A DNA stretch of 64,000 nucleotides. Origin: Caldimonas caldifontis (GTDB lineage: Bacteria > Pseudomonadota > Gammaproteobacteria > Burkholderiales > Burkholderiaceae_C). How positions within the stretch are numbered: position 1 is the first letter of the stretch; every line of letters starts with the position of its first letter. A program made the translations under genes and the position numbers. This document shows positions 47,266-56,986 of the stretch, piece by piece. Under the pieces are notes generated by a model, which saw only the letters and a program-made list of their open reading frames with translations, was not told where the DNA came from and did not search any database. Where the stretch lies: the NCBI RefSeq assembly GCF_002930615.1, contig NZ_PSNX01000015.1, forward strand, positions 62,001 to 126,000, given 5' to 3'.

Positions 47266-47422
47266 GCCGATGATTGTGGCATGGGCCCTGCTGTGTGGCT
47301 TTACCACGGGTGCTTGAGCCCGCGCCCCGACTTGCCATATGCTGAAGCATGTGGCGCTGCCGAACGGCCTGGCACCCGTGCGGCGACGCTCTCGTCAACC
47401 TTCGATGAGGCCTGGTTCTGCC

Positions 47423-47980
47423 ATGGACGTGCTGCAGCTCGATGTGTCCGGTCGCCCGCAAGCGTGGATCTCGACCAAGGAAGCGGCCACGCTGTACGCC
47501 ACCGACGGCATCGCCTGGACGCTCGGCGACCCCTTCCTGGTGCTGCGCGGGGGGATCCAGCGGGTCAGCGGGCAGCAGTCGCGCATCGAACTGCACCCCA
47601 TCGTGGCCGTGCGCGGTGCCATCCCCAGCCGGGCCTGGCGCCAGGTGCCGGCGCTGTCGAACACGAAGCTGTTTGCCCGGGACCGCCATGTCTGCGCCTA
47701 TTGCGGCGGGCAGTTCCACCCGGATGAGCTGACACGCGAGCACATCGTGCCGACCTCACGCGGCGGCCATGACACCTGGATGAATTGCATCACGGCCTGC
47801 CGCGGCTGCAATGGCCGCAAAGGCAATCGCACGCCGGAGGAGGCGCGCATGAGCCTGATGTACCTGCCCTACGTGCCCAGCCTGCACGAGGACATGATCC
47901 TGCGCGGCCGCCGCATCCTCGCTGACCAGATGGAGTTCCTCCTGGCCAGCGTGCCGCGCAGCAGCCGGCTGCACGGCTGA
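47423..47980 (+). CDS. HNH endonuclease
   Basis: 185 aa. The HNH nuclease fold is in the second half: zinc pairs CAYC (about 92-95) and CRGC (near 131), the first catalytic His in TREHIVPTSRGG, and NCITACRGCNGRKGNRTPEEA. The N-terminal 80 residues form a separate conserved domain seen in stand-alone Burkholderiales HNH proteins. Role unknown; such genes are often chromosomal and not linked to phage. Starts MDVLQLDVSG; a longer reading from 47339 is unsupported. Divergent from the protease gene, 157 bases apart. Confidence 0.88.
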   Translation: MDVLQLDVSGRPQAWISTKEAATLYATDGIAWTLGDPFLVLRGGIQRVSGQQSRIELHPIVAVRGAIPSRAWRQVPALSNTKLFARDRHVCAYCGGQFHPDELTREHIVPTSRGGHDTWMNCITACRGCNGRKGNRTPEEARMSLMYLPYVPSLHEDMILRGRRILADQMEFLLASVPRSSRLHG

Positions 47981-47993
47981 GGCGGCAGCAGGA

Positions 47994-49178
47994 TCAGTCG
48001 TCCTTCTCGATCTTCAGGCCGGCGCTGCGCCACTCCGGGAAGCCGCCGCGGAACCAGTGCACCTGGGTGTAGCCGGCCTTGACCGCCGCATGGCTGGCCT
48101 TGAAGCTTTTCCAGCATTCGGCGCCGTTGCAGGCAAAGATCACCGGTGTGGCCTTGTTGGATGGCAGCTTGCTCAGATCGAACTGGTCGAGTGAGGGATC
48201 GTAGTCGGCTTCCTTGGGGCTCTTCTCATGGTAGGGCACGAGCTTCGAGCCGGGCACACGGCCGGCCGCGAATTCCTTGTCGGTGCGCGTGTCGATGTAC
48301 TGCGCACCCGACTGCAGGAGCTGCGCCACCGTCTGCGCATCGACCACCTTGGCGCCCGGGAGGGCGCGCGGCGTGAAGTAGCCCAGGGTCGAGACGTACT
48401 CGAAATCGCGCTTGGACAGCGAGGTGAGCTTGACACCTGCCGTGATCGCACCGCTCTCGGCCAGGGCCGCGCGCACGGTGTCGGGGTTGATGCCGCTGCC
48501 GTCACGCACTGCCACGCTCAGCGCCGGCGAGGGCTTGCTTTCCATCACTGCGCGCACGGGCTCGCCCGCAGCCACCCAGCGGTCATAGACCGCACGCTCG
48601 ACGGCCACGACATCACAGCGGCGCACCTGCAGGCAGGGCAGCAGAGCATCCTGGTAGCGCGTCTCGAACACGCTGCCGAAGTGGCGCTTGATGGTGGTGT
48701 TGGCCGCATTGACCTCGCCACGCACCAGGTAGGTCACGATGCTGTCCTGCAGGGGCAGGCCCAGACGCTTGCCAGAGGCATCCTGGAGCGACTGCACGGC
48801 GCTGTCCTTGGGCACCACCAGCACTGCCTGCACGGGGGCATCCCAGCCCACCACGGGCGTGTAGCCATAGCGCAGGGCGCTGCCGATCACATGGGCGGGC
48901 GCCACGAAGATGTCCTGCAGCCGTGAGCGGGTATTGGCGAGGTCGGCGGTGGCGTCGGTGGAGAGGGACACGGCCGGTGTGAGCTTGTCCTTGCGCAGCG
49001 CCGCCTCGACCGCGGTCTTCCAGGCGCTGTACACCGCAAAGCGGGACTGCTCGCCTTGATCACCCGGGTTGATGAGGACCTTGGTCTGGGCCCACAGGGG
49101 GGCGCTGGCCAAAACCAGGCCGGCCGACAGGGCGGCCGTGCGGGCCCGCCGGGCCCAGGGGGACGTGATTGCGCTCAT
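47994..49178 (-). CDS. PhnD-like periplasmic binding protein fused to a rhodanese domain
   Basis: 394 aa with a signal peptide ending ASAPLWAQ. Residues about 32-260 resemble the phosphate/phosphonate ABC-type binding protein family (PhnD-like; SRLQDIFVAPAHVIGSALRYGYTPVVGW). Residues about 275-390 are a rhodanese domain with IDTRTDKEFAAGRVPGS and an active-site loop CNGAECWKS, Cys350 being the likely sulfur carrier with a second Cys at 355. No transporter permease is adjacent. The ligand is unknown; sulfur oxyanion or thiosulfate sensing/handling in the periplasm is a guess. Confidence 0.88.
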   Translation of the reverse strand: MSAITSPWARRARTAALSAGLVLASAPLWAQTKVLINPGDQGEQSRFAVYSAWKTAVEAALRKDKLTPAVSLSTDATADLANTRSRLQDIFVAPAHVIGSALRYGYTPVVGWDAPVQAVLVVPKDSAVQSLQDASGKRLGLPLQDSIVTYLVRGEVNAANTTIKRHFGSVFETRYQDALLPCLQVRRCDVVAVERAVYDRWVAAGEPVRAVMESKPSPALSVAVRDGSGINPDTVRAALAESGAITAGVKLTSLSKRDFEYVSTLGYFTPRALPGAKVVDAQTVAQLLQSGAQYIDTRTDKEFAAGRVPGSKLVPYHEKSPKEADYDPSLDQFDLSKLPSNKATPVIFACNGAECWKSFKASHAAVKAGYTQVHWFRGGFPEWRSAGLKIEKDD

Positions 49179-49382
49179 GGTGTTTCACCCTCGTTGATAT
49201 CGTCTTGGGACCGACCGCCATCGCAGGATGGCCATGCGGCCGGACGGGACGATAGCGCATCATCGTGCCGTGCGGACGTGACAAGTCAACGCCGCGCCGC
49301 GGTGAAACAACATTTGCTGTTAACTGCTTCTCGCCGATCCCTCCAACGGGGGAAAGCTGCCCATGCAAGATGAAACAAGGCG

Positions 49383-50138
49383 TTACACGCAGCGGCCGCC
49401 ATCGACCTCCAGGCAGGCGCCGGTGATGAACTCCGCTTCGTCGCTGGCCAGGTAGAGCGCCGCGTTGGCGATGTCCAGCGGACGGCTCAGTCGGCCCAGC
49501 GGCACGGTGGCGATGAACTTCGCGCGGCGCTCGGGCGTGTCCTCGCCCATGAATTGCGCGAGCAAGGCCGTTTCGCCGGCCACCGGATTGATGACGTTGA
49601 CGCGGATGTTGTCGGGGCCGAGTTCAGCCGCCATCGAGCGGCTGGTGGTGATGGCCGCACCCTTGCTGCCGTTGTACCAGGTGAGCCCCGGGCGGGGGCG
49701 CACGCCGGCGGTGGACGCGATGGTGATGAAGCAGCCGCTCTTCTGCGCGCGGAAGTGGGGCACGGCGTGTCTTGCGGTGAGGAAGAGGCTCTTCACGTTG
49801 ACGGCGTAGATGCGGTCGAACTCTTCCTCGCTCACCTCCAGCATCGGCCGGTTGCGGTGGGTGGTGCCGGCGTTGTTGACGATGATGTGCAGCGCACCGA
49901 AGTGATCGAGGCAGCCCTCGATGAGGCGCTTCACGTCGGCGTCCTTGGACACGTCGGCCTGGACGAAGTGCGCCTGGCCCCCAGCGGCACGGATCTCGGC
50001 CACCACGCGTTCCCCGCCCTGGGGGTGGAGATCGTTCACCAGGACCTTGCAGCCCTCCTGCGCAAAGCGCTTGGCGATGCCTTCGCCGAAACCGGAGCCT
50101 GCGCCGGTGACGATGGCGGTCTTGTCCTTCAGTCTCAT
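49383..50138 (-). CDS. SDR-family oxidoreductase, last gene of tetronate operon
   Basis: 251 aa short-chain dehydrogenase with canonical features: TGAGSGFGEG at about 12-21, NNAGTTH near 88, catalytic Ser in IASTAG and Tyr/Lys in WYNGSKGA, and the C-terminal GACLEVDGGRCV. Start at 50138 with a GAGGAG site. It lies 10 bases after the aldehyde dehydrogenase and is read as the end of the operon; it may oxidise a C4 polyol or sugar feeding into tetronate, which is inference. Confidence 0.9.
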   Translation of the reverse strand: MRLKDKTAIVTGAGSGFGEGIAKRFAQEGCKVLVNDLHPQGGERVVAEIRAAGGQAHFVQADVSKDADVKRLIEGCLDHFGALHIIVNNAGTTHRNRPMLEVSEEEFDRIYAVNVKSLFLTARHAVPHFRAQKSGCFITIASTAGVRPRPGLTWYNGSKGAAITTSRSMAAELGPDNIRVNVINPVAGETALLAQFMGEDTPERRAKFIATVPLGRLSRPLDIANAALYLASDEAEFITGACLEVDGGRCV

Positions 50139-50148
50139 GGGGAGCTCC

Positions 50149-51591
50149 TCAGTCGTGCTTGATGGCAATGGTTTTCACGCGCGTGAAGCTGATCAGGCCC
50201 TCCAGGCCCTTCTCGCGCCCGTGGCCGCTGGCGCGCACGCCGCCAAAGGGCAGTTCCACCCCGCCGGCCGCGCCGTAGTTGTTGATGAAGACCTGGCCGC
50301 AGCGCAGGCGCTTGGCCAGGCGCAGCGCGCGCGAGCCGTCGCGCGTCCACACCCCGGCCACGAGGCCGAAGCGCGTGCCGTTGGCCAGGCGCACGGCGTC
50401 GTCCTCGTCGTCGAAGGCCATCGCCGCGAGCACCGGGCCGAAGACCTCTTCCTGCGCCAGGCGATGGCCGTGAGGCACGTCCCGGAAGAGCGTGGGGGCG
50501 AAGTAGTAGCCGCCATGCGGGGCGTCGGTGACGATCTGGCCGTGGGCCGCCACGGCCAGACCGGCGTCGCGGGCCTCGTGCACCATCTGGCGCACATGGG
50601 CCAGTTGCGAGGCGCGGATCAGCGGGCCGCAGGCGAGGTCGGCCGCCGCCGGCCCCACCCGCAGGGCCGAGAAGGCCGCCGAGAGCTTCGCCAGCAGCGG
50701 CTCGTAGGCGCCACGCTGCACCAGCAATCGGCTGCCGGCCGAGCAGGTCTGGCCGGCGTTCTGGACGATGGCGTTGACGATCACCGGCACGGCGGCATCG
50801 AGATCGGCATCGTCGAAGACCACCTGGGGCGACTTGCCGCCGAGCTCGAGCGTGACCGGCACGTGATGCACCGCCGCGGCCTGGGCCACGCGCGTGCCCG
50901 TGGGCGGCGAGCCGGTGAAGGAGATGTGATCGAGCCCCGGGTGGGCCGACAGGGCCGATCCGGCCTCGGTGCCCAGGCCGGTGACGATGTTGAGAGCCCC
51001 GGCCGGCAGGCCTGCCTGGGCCAGCAGTTCGGCCAGGCGCAGCAGCGACAGGCAGGCATCCTCGGCCGGCTTGACCACGCAGGCATTGCCGGCCGCCAGC
51101 GCGGCCCCCACCGAGCGGCCGAAGATCTGCAGCGGGTAGTTCCAGGGAATGATGTGGCCCGTCACGCCATGCGGCTCGCGGTCGGCCAGCACGGTGTAGC
51201 CGGCAAGATAGGGCAGCACCTGGCCGCCCACCTTGTCGGCGGCGCCGGCATAGAACTCGAAGTAGCGCGCCACGGCGGTGACGTCGTTGCGCGCCTGGGT
51301 GAGCGGTTTGCCGCAGTCGCGCGATTCGAGCTGCATCAGTTCGTCGGCGTGCTGCTGGATGAGGGCGCAGGCGCGCGCCAGGATGCGCCCACGCTCGACC
51401 CCGGGCATGCGCCCCCAGGGGCCCTCGGCCGCGCGCCGGGCCGCCGCCACCGCCTGGTCGATCTCGGCCGCACCGCCACGGGCGATCTCGGCAAAGACCT
51501 GGCCATCGGAAGGGTCGACCACGGGCAGGGTCTCGCCGCTGGCCGAGGGCACGCGGCGGTTGTCGATGAAGTGCAGGTGAACGGACGTCAT
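50149..51591 (-). CDS. NAD(P)-dependent aldehyde dehydrogenase
   Basis: 480 aa, the usual ALDH length. The catalytic Cys283 is in NAGQTCSAGSR and the general base Glu in VTLELGGKSPQ; IIPWNYPLQ and FTGSPPTGTRVAQA mark the coenzyme site. An AGGAG ribosome site precedes the start, 19 bases after the DctM stop. ALDHs of this general class oxidise hydroxy- and amino-aldehydes. Its place behind a tetronate transporter suggests oxidation of a tetrose or related aldehyde to the acid, not proven. Confidence 0.92.
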   Translation of the reverse strand: MTSVHLHFIDNRRVPSASGETLPVVDPSDGQVFAEIARGGAAEIDQAVAAARRAAEGPWGRMPGVERGRILARACALIQQHADELMQLESRDCGKPLTQARNDVTAVARYFEFYAGAADKVGGQVLPYLAGYTVLADREPHGVTGHIIPWNYPLQIFGRSVGAALAAGNACVVKPAEDACLSLLRLAELLAQAGLPAGALNIVTGLGTEAGSALSAHPGLDHISFTGSPPTGTRVAQAAAVHHVPVTLELGGKSPQVVFDDADLDAAVPVIVNAIVQNAGQTCSAGSRLLVQRGAYEPLLAKLSAAFSALRVGPAAADLACGPLIRASQLAHVRQMVHEARDAGLAVAAHGQIVTDAPHGGYYFAPTLFRDVPHGHRLAQEEVFGPVLAAMAFDDEDDAVRLANGTRFGLVAGVWTRDGSRALRLAKRLRCGQVFINNYGAAGGVELPFGGVRASGHGREKGLEGLISFTRVKTIAIKHD

Positions 51592-51610
51592 GGCGATCTC
51601 CTGGAAGCTG

Positions 51611-52933
51611 TCACTGCGGCCCGATGACCGGGCCGATGGAGGGGCCCACGGCCGGCGCAGCGAACACCAGGTCGCGCAGCGCCAGGGAGATCCAGGGCAC
51701 GTAGGTGAGGACCATCAGGCAAGCGAGGATCACCAGCACGAAGGGCAGCAGGTGCCGGATGATCTGGTCCAGCGAGATCCTCGCCACCGTGCAGGCGGCA
51801 AACAGGTTGACCCCGAACGGCGGCGTGATCATGCCCATCGCGAGGTTGACCACCATGATGATGCCGAAGTGCACCGGGTCGACACCGAAGTGGGCCGCCA
51901 CCGGCACCAGGATGGGCGCCAGCACGATGATGGCCGCCGAGGTCTCGATGAACATGCCGATCACGAACAATGCCGCGTTCACGCCGAGCAGGAACCAGGC
52001 CGGCGAACGCAGGACCTCGGTGAGCCATTGGCCCAGCGCATCGGGGATGCCGGCGCGGGTGATGAGGTAGGCGAACAGGCCGGCGTTGGCGATGATGAAC
52101 ATGATCACCGCGCTGGAGATGACCGACTTGCGCAGCACGGGGAACAGGTCCTTGAGCTTGAGTTCGCGGTGGATCACGAAGCCGACGATCAGCGCATAGA
52201 AGACCGCCACCACCGAGGCCTCGGTGGGCGTGAAGATGCCGCCATAGATGCCGCCCAGGATGATGACCGGCATCAGCAGCGCCCAGCCGGCATGCGCCGT
52301 GGCGGAAAGCACCGGCTGGCGGCCGTCGCCATCCTGCTTGCCCCAGCCCTTCCAGCGGCAGTACAGGTGCACGAACAGCATCAGCGTGCCGCCGATGAGC
52401 AGGCCCGGGCCGATGCCGGCGATGAAGAGTTCACCGATCGACACCTCGGCCGACACGCCGAAGAGGATCATCGGGATGGACGGCGGGATCACCACGCCCA
52501 GTTCGGCCGAGGTGGCCTGCAACGAGGCGGCATAACTCTTGGGGTAGCCGTGCTTGATGAGCGCAGGCACCAGGATCGCGCCGATGGCGAAGGTGGTGGC
52601 CACCGACGAGCCGGACACGGCCGCGAAGATCATGCAGGTGAGCACGCAGGTCATGGGCAGGCCGCCCTGCACGCCACCGACAAGGGATTTGGCGAATTCG
52701 ACCAGGCGGCGCGAGATGCCGCCGCTCTCCATCAGGTTGCCCGCCAGGATGAAGAAGGGGATGGCCGCCAGCGGAAACTTGTCGATGGCGGTGAACATCT
52801 CCTTGGGCGCCAGGATGAGCTTGTCGGCCTCATAGAAGGCCATGCCCAGGATGGCCGAGCCGCCGATGGACACGGCGATCGAGACGCTGAAGGCAAAGCC
52901 CAGCAGCATCGTGACGAGGAGGGTGAAGGACAT
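51611..52933 (-). CDS. TRAP transporter large permease (DctM)
   Basis: 440 aa, about twelve TM helices, the transport subunit of a TRAP system. Typical blocks: IPFFILAGNLMESGGISRRLV near 55-75, AAVSGSSVATTFAIG near 105, GVVIPPSIPMILFG near 145, and GVNLFAAC near 390. It imports carboxylates with sodium, using the DctP protein. The start MSFTLLVTM at 52933 follows dctQ by 35 bases; the longer reading from 53365 overlaps dctQ in another frame and is wrong. Confidence 0.95.
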   Translation of the reverse strand: MSFTLLVTMLLGFAFSVSIAVSIGGSAILGMAFYEADKLILAPKEMFTAIDKFPLAAIPFFILAGNLMESGGISRRLVEFAKSLVGGVQGGLPMTCVLTCMIFAAVSGSSVATTFAIGAILVPALIKHGYPKSYAASLQATSAELGVVIPPSIPMILFGVSAEVSIGELFIAGIGPGLLIGGTLMLFVHLYCRWKGWGKQDGDGRQPVLSATAHAGWALLMPVIILGGIYGGIFTPTEASVVAVFYALIVGFVIHRELKLKDLFPVLRKSVISSAVIMFIIANAGLFAYLITRAGIPDALGQWLTEVLRSPAWFLLGVNAALFVIGMFIETSAAIIVLAPILVPVAAHFGVDPVHFGIIMVVNLAMGMITPPFGVNLFAACTVARISLDQIIRHLLPFVLVILACLMVLTYVPWISLALRDLVFAAPAVGPSIGPVIGPQ

Positions 52934-52968
52934 CGGGACGGTTCCCTGGGGTGAATCGAAGCCGGGTC

Positions 52969-53460
52969 TCAGACCTCGGCATCCACGCCGCGCTCGCGCG
53001 GATCGAAGTGATAGGCCACCACGCTGACCATCGCCAGCACGGCCCCCACCGGCAAGGCCGCATAGGCCCAGGCCATGGACAGATCCAGGCTGGCGAAGGT
53101 CTGGAAGCGCACGCGCCAGGCCAGGTCCACGCCATACCAGGCGATCACCGCCAGGAAGGCCAGCGTGCTCACCGTGATGAGGCTGCGCACTGCCGTGCGC
53201 CACCAGCCGCGGGACAGCCTGAGCATCAGGTCCACACACACCAGCGCGCCCTCGCGGAAGGCTGCCACGATGCCGAGCATCACCATCCAGATCAGCAGCC
53301 GGCGCATGGCCTCTTCCGTGAAGGTGGAGGGCTGTGACAGCACGAAGCGCGACACCACCTGCCACAGCCCCAGGCAGGCGATCGTGGCCAGCAGGGCGCA
53401 GGCGGCATACAAGGCCCCCGACGCCACCGCCCGGTCGACCGACCGCAGCACAGCTCTCAT
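52969..53460 (-). CDS. TRAP transporter small permease (DctQ)
   Basis: 163 aa with four TM helices (near 12-32, 45-65, 85-105, 125-145), the small membrane subunit of the TRAP system that pairs with DctM. LGLWQVVSRFVLSQPSTFTEEAMRRLLIW is the typical conserved first loop and helix two. It begins one base after the dctP stop, which supports co-translation, and the longer in-frame reading through dctP is an artefact. Confidence 0.92.
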   Translation of the reverse strand: MRAVLRSVDRAVASGALYAACALLATIACLGLWQVVSRFVLSQPSTFTEEAMRRLLIWMVMLGIVAAFREGALVCVDLMLRLSRGWWRTAVRSLITVSTLAFLAVIAWYGVDLAWRVRFQTFASLDLSMAWAYAALPVGAVLAMVSVVAYHFDPRERGVDAEV

Positions 53461-53461
53461 G

Positions 53462-54433
53462 TCAGCGGACTGCCTGGATCGCCGCAATCTTGTCCGCTCC
53501 GAACTCGCGGGCGAACTGCGCGTAGGCCGGCGCCACGGCCTTGCGGAAGCTTTCGCCATCGACCTTCTCGACGACCTGCATGCCTTCGCTCTTGAGCTGG
53601 GCGATGCCGTTGTTCTCGTCGTCATTCACCTTCTTGCGCTGGGCCACGGCGCCCTTCTTGGCCGCCTCGACGAAGACCTGCTTGTCCGCCGCCGACAGCT
53701 TGTTCCACACGGCCGGCGACAGGATGATCACCGCGGGCGAATAGACGTGGCCGGTCAGCGAGAGGTGGCGCTGCACCTGCGAGAACTTCGAGGCGAGGAT
53801 CACGGGAATCGGGTTCTCCTGCCCGTCCACGGTGCCCTGCTGCAGCGCGGTGAACAGCTCCGGGAAGGGCATGGGCGTGGGCAGGATGCCGAAGGTCTTG
53901 TAGCCGTCCATGTGCACCTTGTTCTCCATGGTGCGCATCTTCAGGCCCGAAGCGTCGTTGGCCTGCACGATGGGACGCTTGGAGTTGGTCATGTGACGGA
54001 AGCCGTTTTCCGTCCAGGCCAGGCCGATCAGGCCCCGTGCGGCCATCTTCTGCAGCAGGTCCTGACCGATGGGGCCGTCCATCACCTTGCGGGCGTGGTC
54101 GTAGTCGCGGAAGAGGAAGGGGATGTCGACGATGCGCACCTCGGGCACGAAGTTGCCCAGCGGGCCGGTGGAGGTGTTGACGATGTCCTGCGTGCCCAGT
54201 TGCACGGCTTCGATCATCTCGCGCTCGCCGCCCAGGGCCGAGCTGGGGAAGTGCTGGCACTTGTAGCGGCCTTGCGTGCCCTTTTCCACCTCGTCGCAGA
54301 AGACGGTGGAACCCACGCCATAGTGGGATTGCGGCGACGTGGCGTAGCCGATCTTCAGCACGGTCTGTGCCTGGGCCGCGGCCATGAGGCCCACGCCGGT
54401 GGTGATGAGAGCGACGAGTTGCTTGAGTTTCAT
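53462..54433 (-). CDS. TRAP transporter substrate-binding protein (DctP), likely tetronate binder
   Basis: 323 aa periplasmic receptor, signal peptide MKLKQLVALITTGVGLMAAAQAQ. The conserved Arg that binds the carboxylate is in SGLKMRTMENK, followed by PELFTALQQGTVDGQENP, a hallmark of DctP proteins. AGGAG lies 9 bases before the ATG. Context with LtnD/DenD/Otn enzymes indicates D-erythronate or L-threonate as ligand; TRAP receptors for these acids are known, but the ligand is inferred here. Confidence 0.93.
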   Translation of the reverse strand: MKLKQLVALITTGVGLMAAAQAQTVLKIGYATSPQSHYGVGSTVFCDEVEKGTQGRYKCQHFPSSALGGEREMIEAVQLGTQDIVNTSTGPLGNFVPEVRIVDIPFLFRDYDHARKVMDGPIGQDLLQKMAARGLIGLAWTENGFRHMTNSKRPIVQANDASGLKMRTMENKVHMDGYKTFGILPTPMPFPELFTALQQGTVDGQENPIPVILASKFSQVQRHLSLTGHVYSPAVIILSPAVWNKLSAADKQVFVEAAKKGAVAQRKKVNDDENNGIAQLKSEGMQVVEKVDGESFRKAVAPAYAQFAREFGADKIAAIQAVR

Positions 54434-54500
54434 GGGTCTGTCTCCTGTGGTGAACGAACGAAGGGGGAAGGTCGGTCTTCTTGTGGTTTTCAACTGGAAT

Positions 54501-55517
54501 TCAGGCTGACGCCAGTGCCTGGGTGTTGCGCACCGCGTCTCGATGGTCGCGCACGTATTGCTGCACGACAGTGTGGAAATCACGATCGGGGAAAAGCCCG
54601 AGGGCGCGCGCTCGCGGGCTGTCGAATCGCGACGGCCAGCCGCCCACGATGCGTGCCACGGTGGCGTCCGGCTCGAAACGCACGAGCCGCACGGCCTCCT
54701 CGCCACCCACCTCGCGCAACGCCTCGAGCATCTGCTGCACGGTGACGGTGAGGGCCGGCAGGTTCAGCGCCGTGCGGCCGCCGAAGGCCTCGCGCGTGGC
54801 TTCGGCCACCGCGATCAGACCGGCGATGGTGCTGGCCGGCGAGGCCAGGGCCACGGCTGTGTCGGGTGCCACCGGGCAGACGGCCTCCACGCCGGCCAGC
54901 GGCTCGCGCACGATGCCCGAAAGAAACGAGGACGCGGCACCATTGGGCCGACCGGGTCGCACCGACACCGTCATCAGGCGGGCCGCCCGGCCGTCGATGT
55001 GGCCCTTGCGGGTGTAGTCGGCCACGAGTTGCTCGCAGATGAACTTGTGGATGCCGTAGCTCGACTGCGGCGTGGGCAGCGTGCGGTCATCCACCACGGC
55101 CGGCAGCGGCAGGGCCGGGTCGGAGCCGTACACCGCCACCGAGCTGGAGAAGACGAAGAGTGGCACGGGCCCGCCCCGAGCCGCCTGGGCGCGGCAGGCA
55201 TCGAGCAGCGCACGCGTGGTGTCGAGGTTGGAGCGCAGCCCCAGGTCGAAGTCGGTCTCGCATTCGGCCGACACGGCCGAGGCCAGGTGGAAGACCGCAT
55301 CGTAGGGCTGGGCCATCAGCGCAGGGATCTGGGCGAGCAGATCACCCATGTGCGTCTGCACACGAGCGTCGTCGCGCAGCGCGGCATCGCCGGTCTCGGC
55401 CCGGTCGGCCAGCACCAGGCGCTCGATGCGCTGGCCTCGCAGGTGGCCGCGATGCAACAGTTCACGCGCCAGACGCGCGCCCAGGAAGCCGGCCCCGCCG
55501 GTGATCAGCACCTTCAT
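54501..55517 (-). CDS. denD: D-erythronate dehydrogenase (DenD), extended SDR
   Basis: 338 aa extended SDR. GxxGxxG is GGAGFLG at residues 7-13; catalytic Ser in FSSSVAVYG and Tyr-x3-Lys in [25 protein letters not shown] is a family marker. DenD oxidises D-erythronate to 2-oxo-tetronate with NAD(P). It overlaps the otnI stop by four bases and is followed by the TRAP genes. Close homologues act on related sugars, so the symbol rests on operon context. Confidence 0.88.
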   Translation of the reverse strand: MKVLITGGAGFLGARLARELLHRGHLRGQRIERLVLADRAETGDAALRDDARVQTHMGDLLAQIPALMAQPYDAVFHLASAVSAECETDFDLGLRSNLDTTRALLDACRAQAARGGPVPLFVFSSSVAVYGSDPALPLPAVVDDRTLPTPQSSYGIHKFICEQLVADYTRKGHIDGRAARLMTVSVRPGRPNGAASSFLSGIVREPLAGVEAVCPVAPDTAVALASPASTIAGLIAVAEATREAFGGRTALNLPALTVTVQQMLEALREVGGEEAVRLVRFEPDATVARIVGGWPSRFDSPRARALGLFPDRDFHTVVQQYVRDHRDAVRNTQALASA

Positions 55518-56302
55518 GATTGCCGTTCCTTGTAGGGTGCGAACCAGCCCAGTCCTGCCGACGTACCCTCGCGCGGACGGTATTCGCAGCCGATGTAGCC
55601 CTCGTAGCCCAGGGCGTCGATCTCGTCGAAGAGCCAGCGGTAGTGGACTTCGCCGGTGTCGGGTTCATGGCGCTGCGGCACACCGGCGATCTGAAGGTGG
55701 CCCACGCCGGCCAGGTGGCGCTTCAGCCGCATCAGGAGGTCGCCTTCCATGATCTGGCAGTGGTAGAGGTCCATCTGCACCTTCAGGTTGGAGGCGCCGA
55801 CTTCGGCCACCACGTCGTGGGCCTGCTGCTGGAAATTCAGGAAGTAGCCCGGCATGTCGCGGGTGTTGATGGGCTCGATCAGGGCGGTGATGCCATGCGG
55901 CGCGAACTGCGCCGCGGCATGCCGCAGGTTGGCCACGTAGGTGCGTCGCATCGCATCGCGGTCGGCGCCCGCGGGCGTCATGCCAGCCATCACATGCAGG
56001 CGGCGACAGCCCGTGGCCTGGGCATACATCAGGGCCTGCTGCACGCTCGCGGCGAACTCCGCCTCGCGGCCCGGCAGCGCCGCCATGCCCCGCTCGCCGC
56101 CGGCCCAGTCGCCCGGTGGCAGGTTGAACAGGGCCTGCGTGAGGCCGTGGTCGCGCAGGCGCTGCGCAATGTCAGAAGGTGCGTGCTCGTAGGGAAAGAG
56201 GAACTCGACCGCCTTGAAGCCATCGGCCGCTGCGGCGGCGAAACGGTCCAGGAAGTCGTGCTCCGTGTACATCATCGAGAGGTTGGCAGCGAAGCGGGGC
56301 AT
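55514..56302 (-). CDS. otnI: 2-oxo-tetronate isomerase OtnI (hydroxypyruvate isomerase family)
   Basis: 262 aa TIM-barrel sugar isomerase of the Hyi/OtnI group. Starts [21 protein letters not shown], as in Hyi. Metal and catalytic glutamates are expected at [16 protein letters not shown] (first Glu) and [13 protein letters not shown] (second Glu), with His/Asp in [14 protein letters not shown]. It converts 2-oxo-tetronate to 3-oxo-tetronate. It sits between otnC (12 bases) and denD (ATGA overlap), which favours OtnI over hydroxypyruvate isomerase. Confidence 0.92.
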   Translation of the reverse strand: MPRFAANLSMMYTEHDFLDRFAAAAADGFKAVEFLFPYEHAPSDIAQRLRDHGLTQALFNLPPGDWAGGERGMAALPGREAEFAASVQQALMYAQATGCRRLHVMAGMTPAGADRDAMRRTYVANLRHAAAQFAPHGITALIEPINTRDMPGYFLNFQQQAHDVVAEVGASNLKVQMDLYHCQIMEGDLLMRLKRHLAGVGHLQIAGVPQRHEPDTGEVHYRWLFDEIDALGYEGYIGCEYRPREGTSAGLGWFAPYKERQS

Positions 56303-56314
56303 GGTCGGGTCTTC

Positions 56315-56986
56315 TCACCAGCGCGCGCCGAAGTGGCGGCGCAGTTCATCGATCTGGGCGTCGTTCAGGGGGGCCGGCCTGGGGTGGCACATCAGCCACA
56401 GCCGGGCGGTTTCTTCCAGTTCCTCCAGGGTGGCCATGGCCTGCGCGAGGCTCTCGCCCCACACATTGGGGCCCAGGCGGTCGAGCATCACGGCGCGCAG
56501 CGGCGTGCCCCGCTGCGCGGCCGCCGTGATGGCTTGCGCCACCCGCTCGGCCGCGGCCCCATCACCGGGGCGGTGGTAGGGAATCAGCGGTACATGGCCC
56601 ACCTTCATCACGTAGTAGGGCGTGAGGGGCGGCACGATGTCATCCGGGCTCCACACGCCTTGCAGCGTGAGGGCCACGAGGTGGGTGGAGTGGGTGTGGA
56701 TGACACAGCGCGCCTCGGGCGCGGCATCGTAGATGCGCCGATGCAAGGCCAGCGTCTTGCTGGCGCGCTCGCCGCTGCGCTGCTCGCCGCTGGCATCCAC
56801 CCAGGCCAGTTGCCGGGGGTCCAGGAAACCCAGGCAGGCCTCGGTGGGCGTGATCAGGAAGCCACCGCCTTGCGCCTCGTCGAGCCGCACGCTGATGTTG
56901 CCCGCCGTGGCATGCACGTAGCCCCGCTCGAAGAGCGAGCGGCCGATGCGGCAGATCTCCAGGCGCTGAACGTCTTGGTCGGTCAT
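56315..56986 (-). CDS. otnC: 3-oxo-tetronate 4-phosphate decarboxylase OtnC (class II aldolase fold)
   Basis: 223 aa class II aldolase/adducin-type protein. Substrate-phosphate region TAGNISVR, the general acid region TPTE, and zinc ligands in CVIHTHSTHLVAL are visible, with a third His expected in the C-terminal half. OtnC decarboxylates 3-oxo-tetronate 4-phosphate to dihydroxyacetone phosphate and CO2. The ATG at 56986 shares its A with the otnK stop (TGATG), a translational coupling. Confidence 0.93.
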   Translation of the reverse strand: MTDQDVQRLEICRIGRSLFERGYVHATAGNISVRLDEAQGGGFLITPTEACLGFLDPRQLAWVDASGEQRSGERASKTLALHRRIYDAAPEARCVIHTHSTHLVALTLQGVWSPDDIVPPLTPYYVMKVGHVPLIPYHRPGDGAAAERVAQAITAAAQRGTPLRAVMLDRLGPNVWGESLAQAMATLEELEETARLWLMCHPRPAPLNDAQIDELRRHFGARW

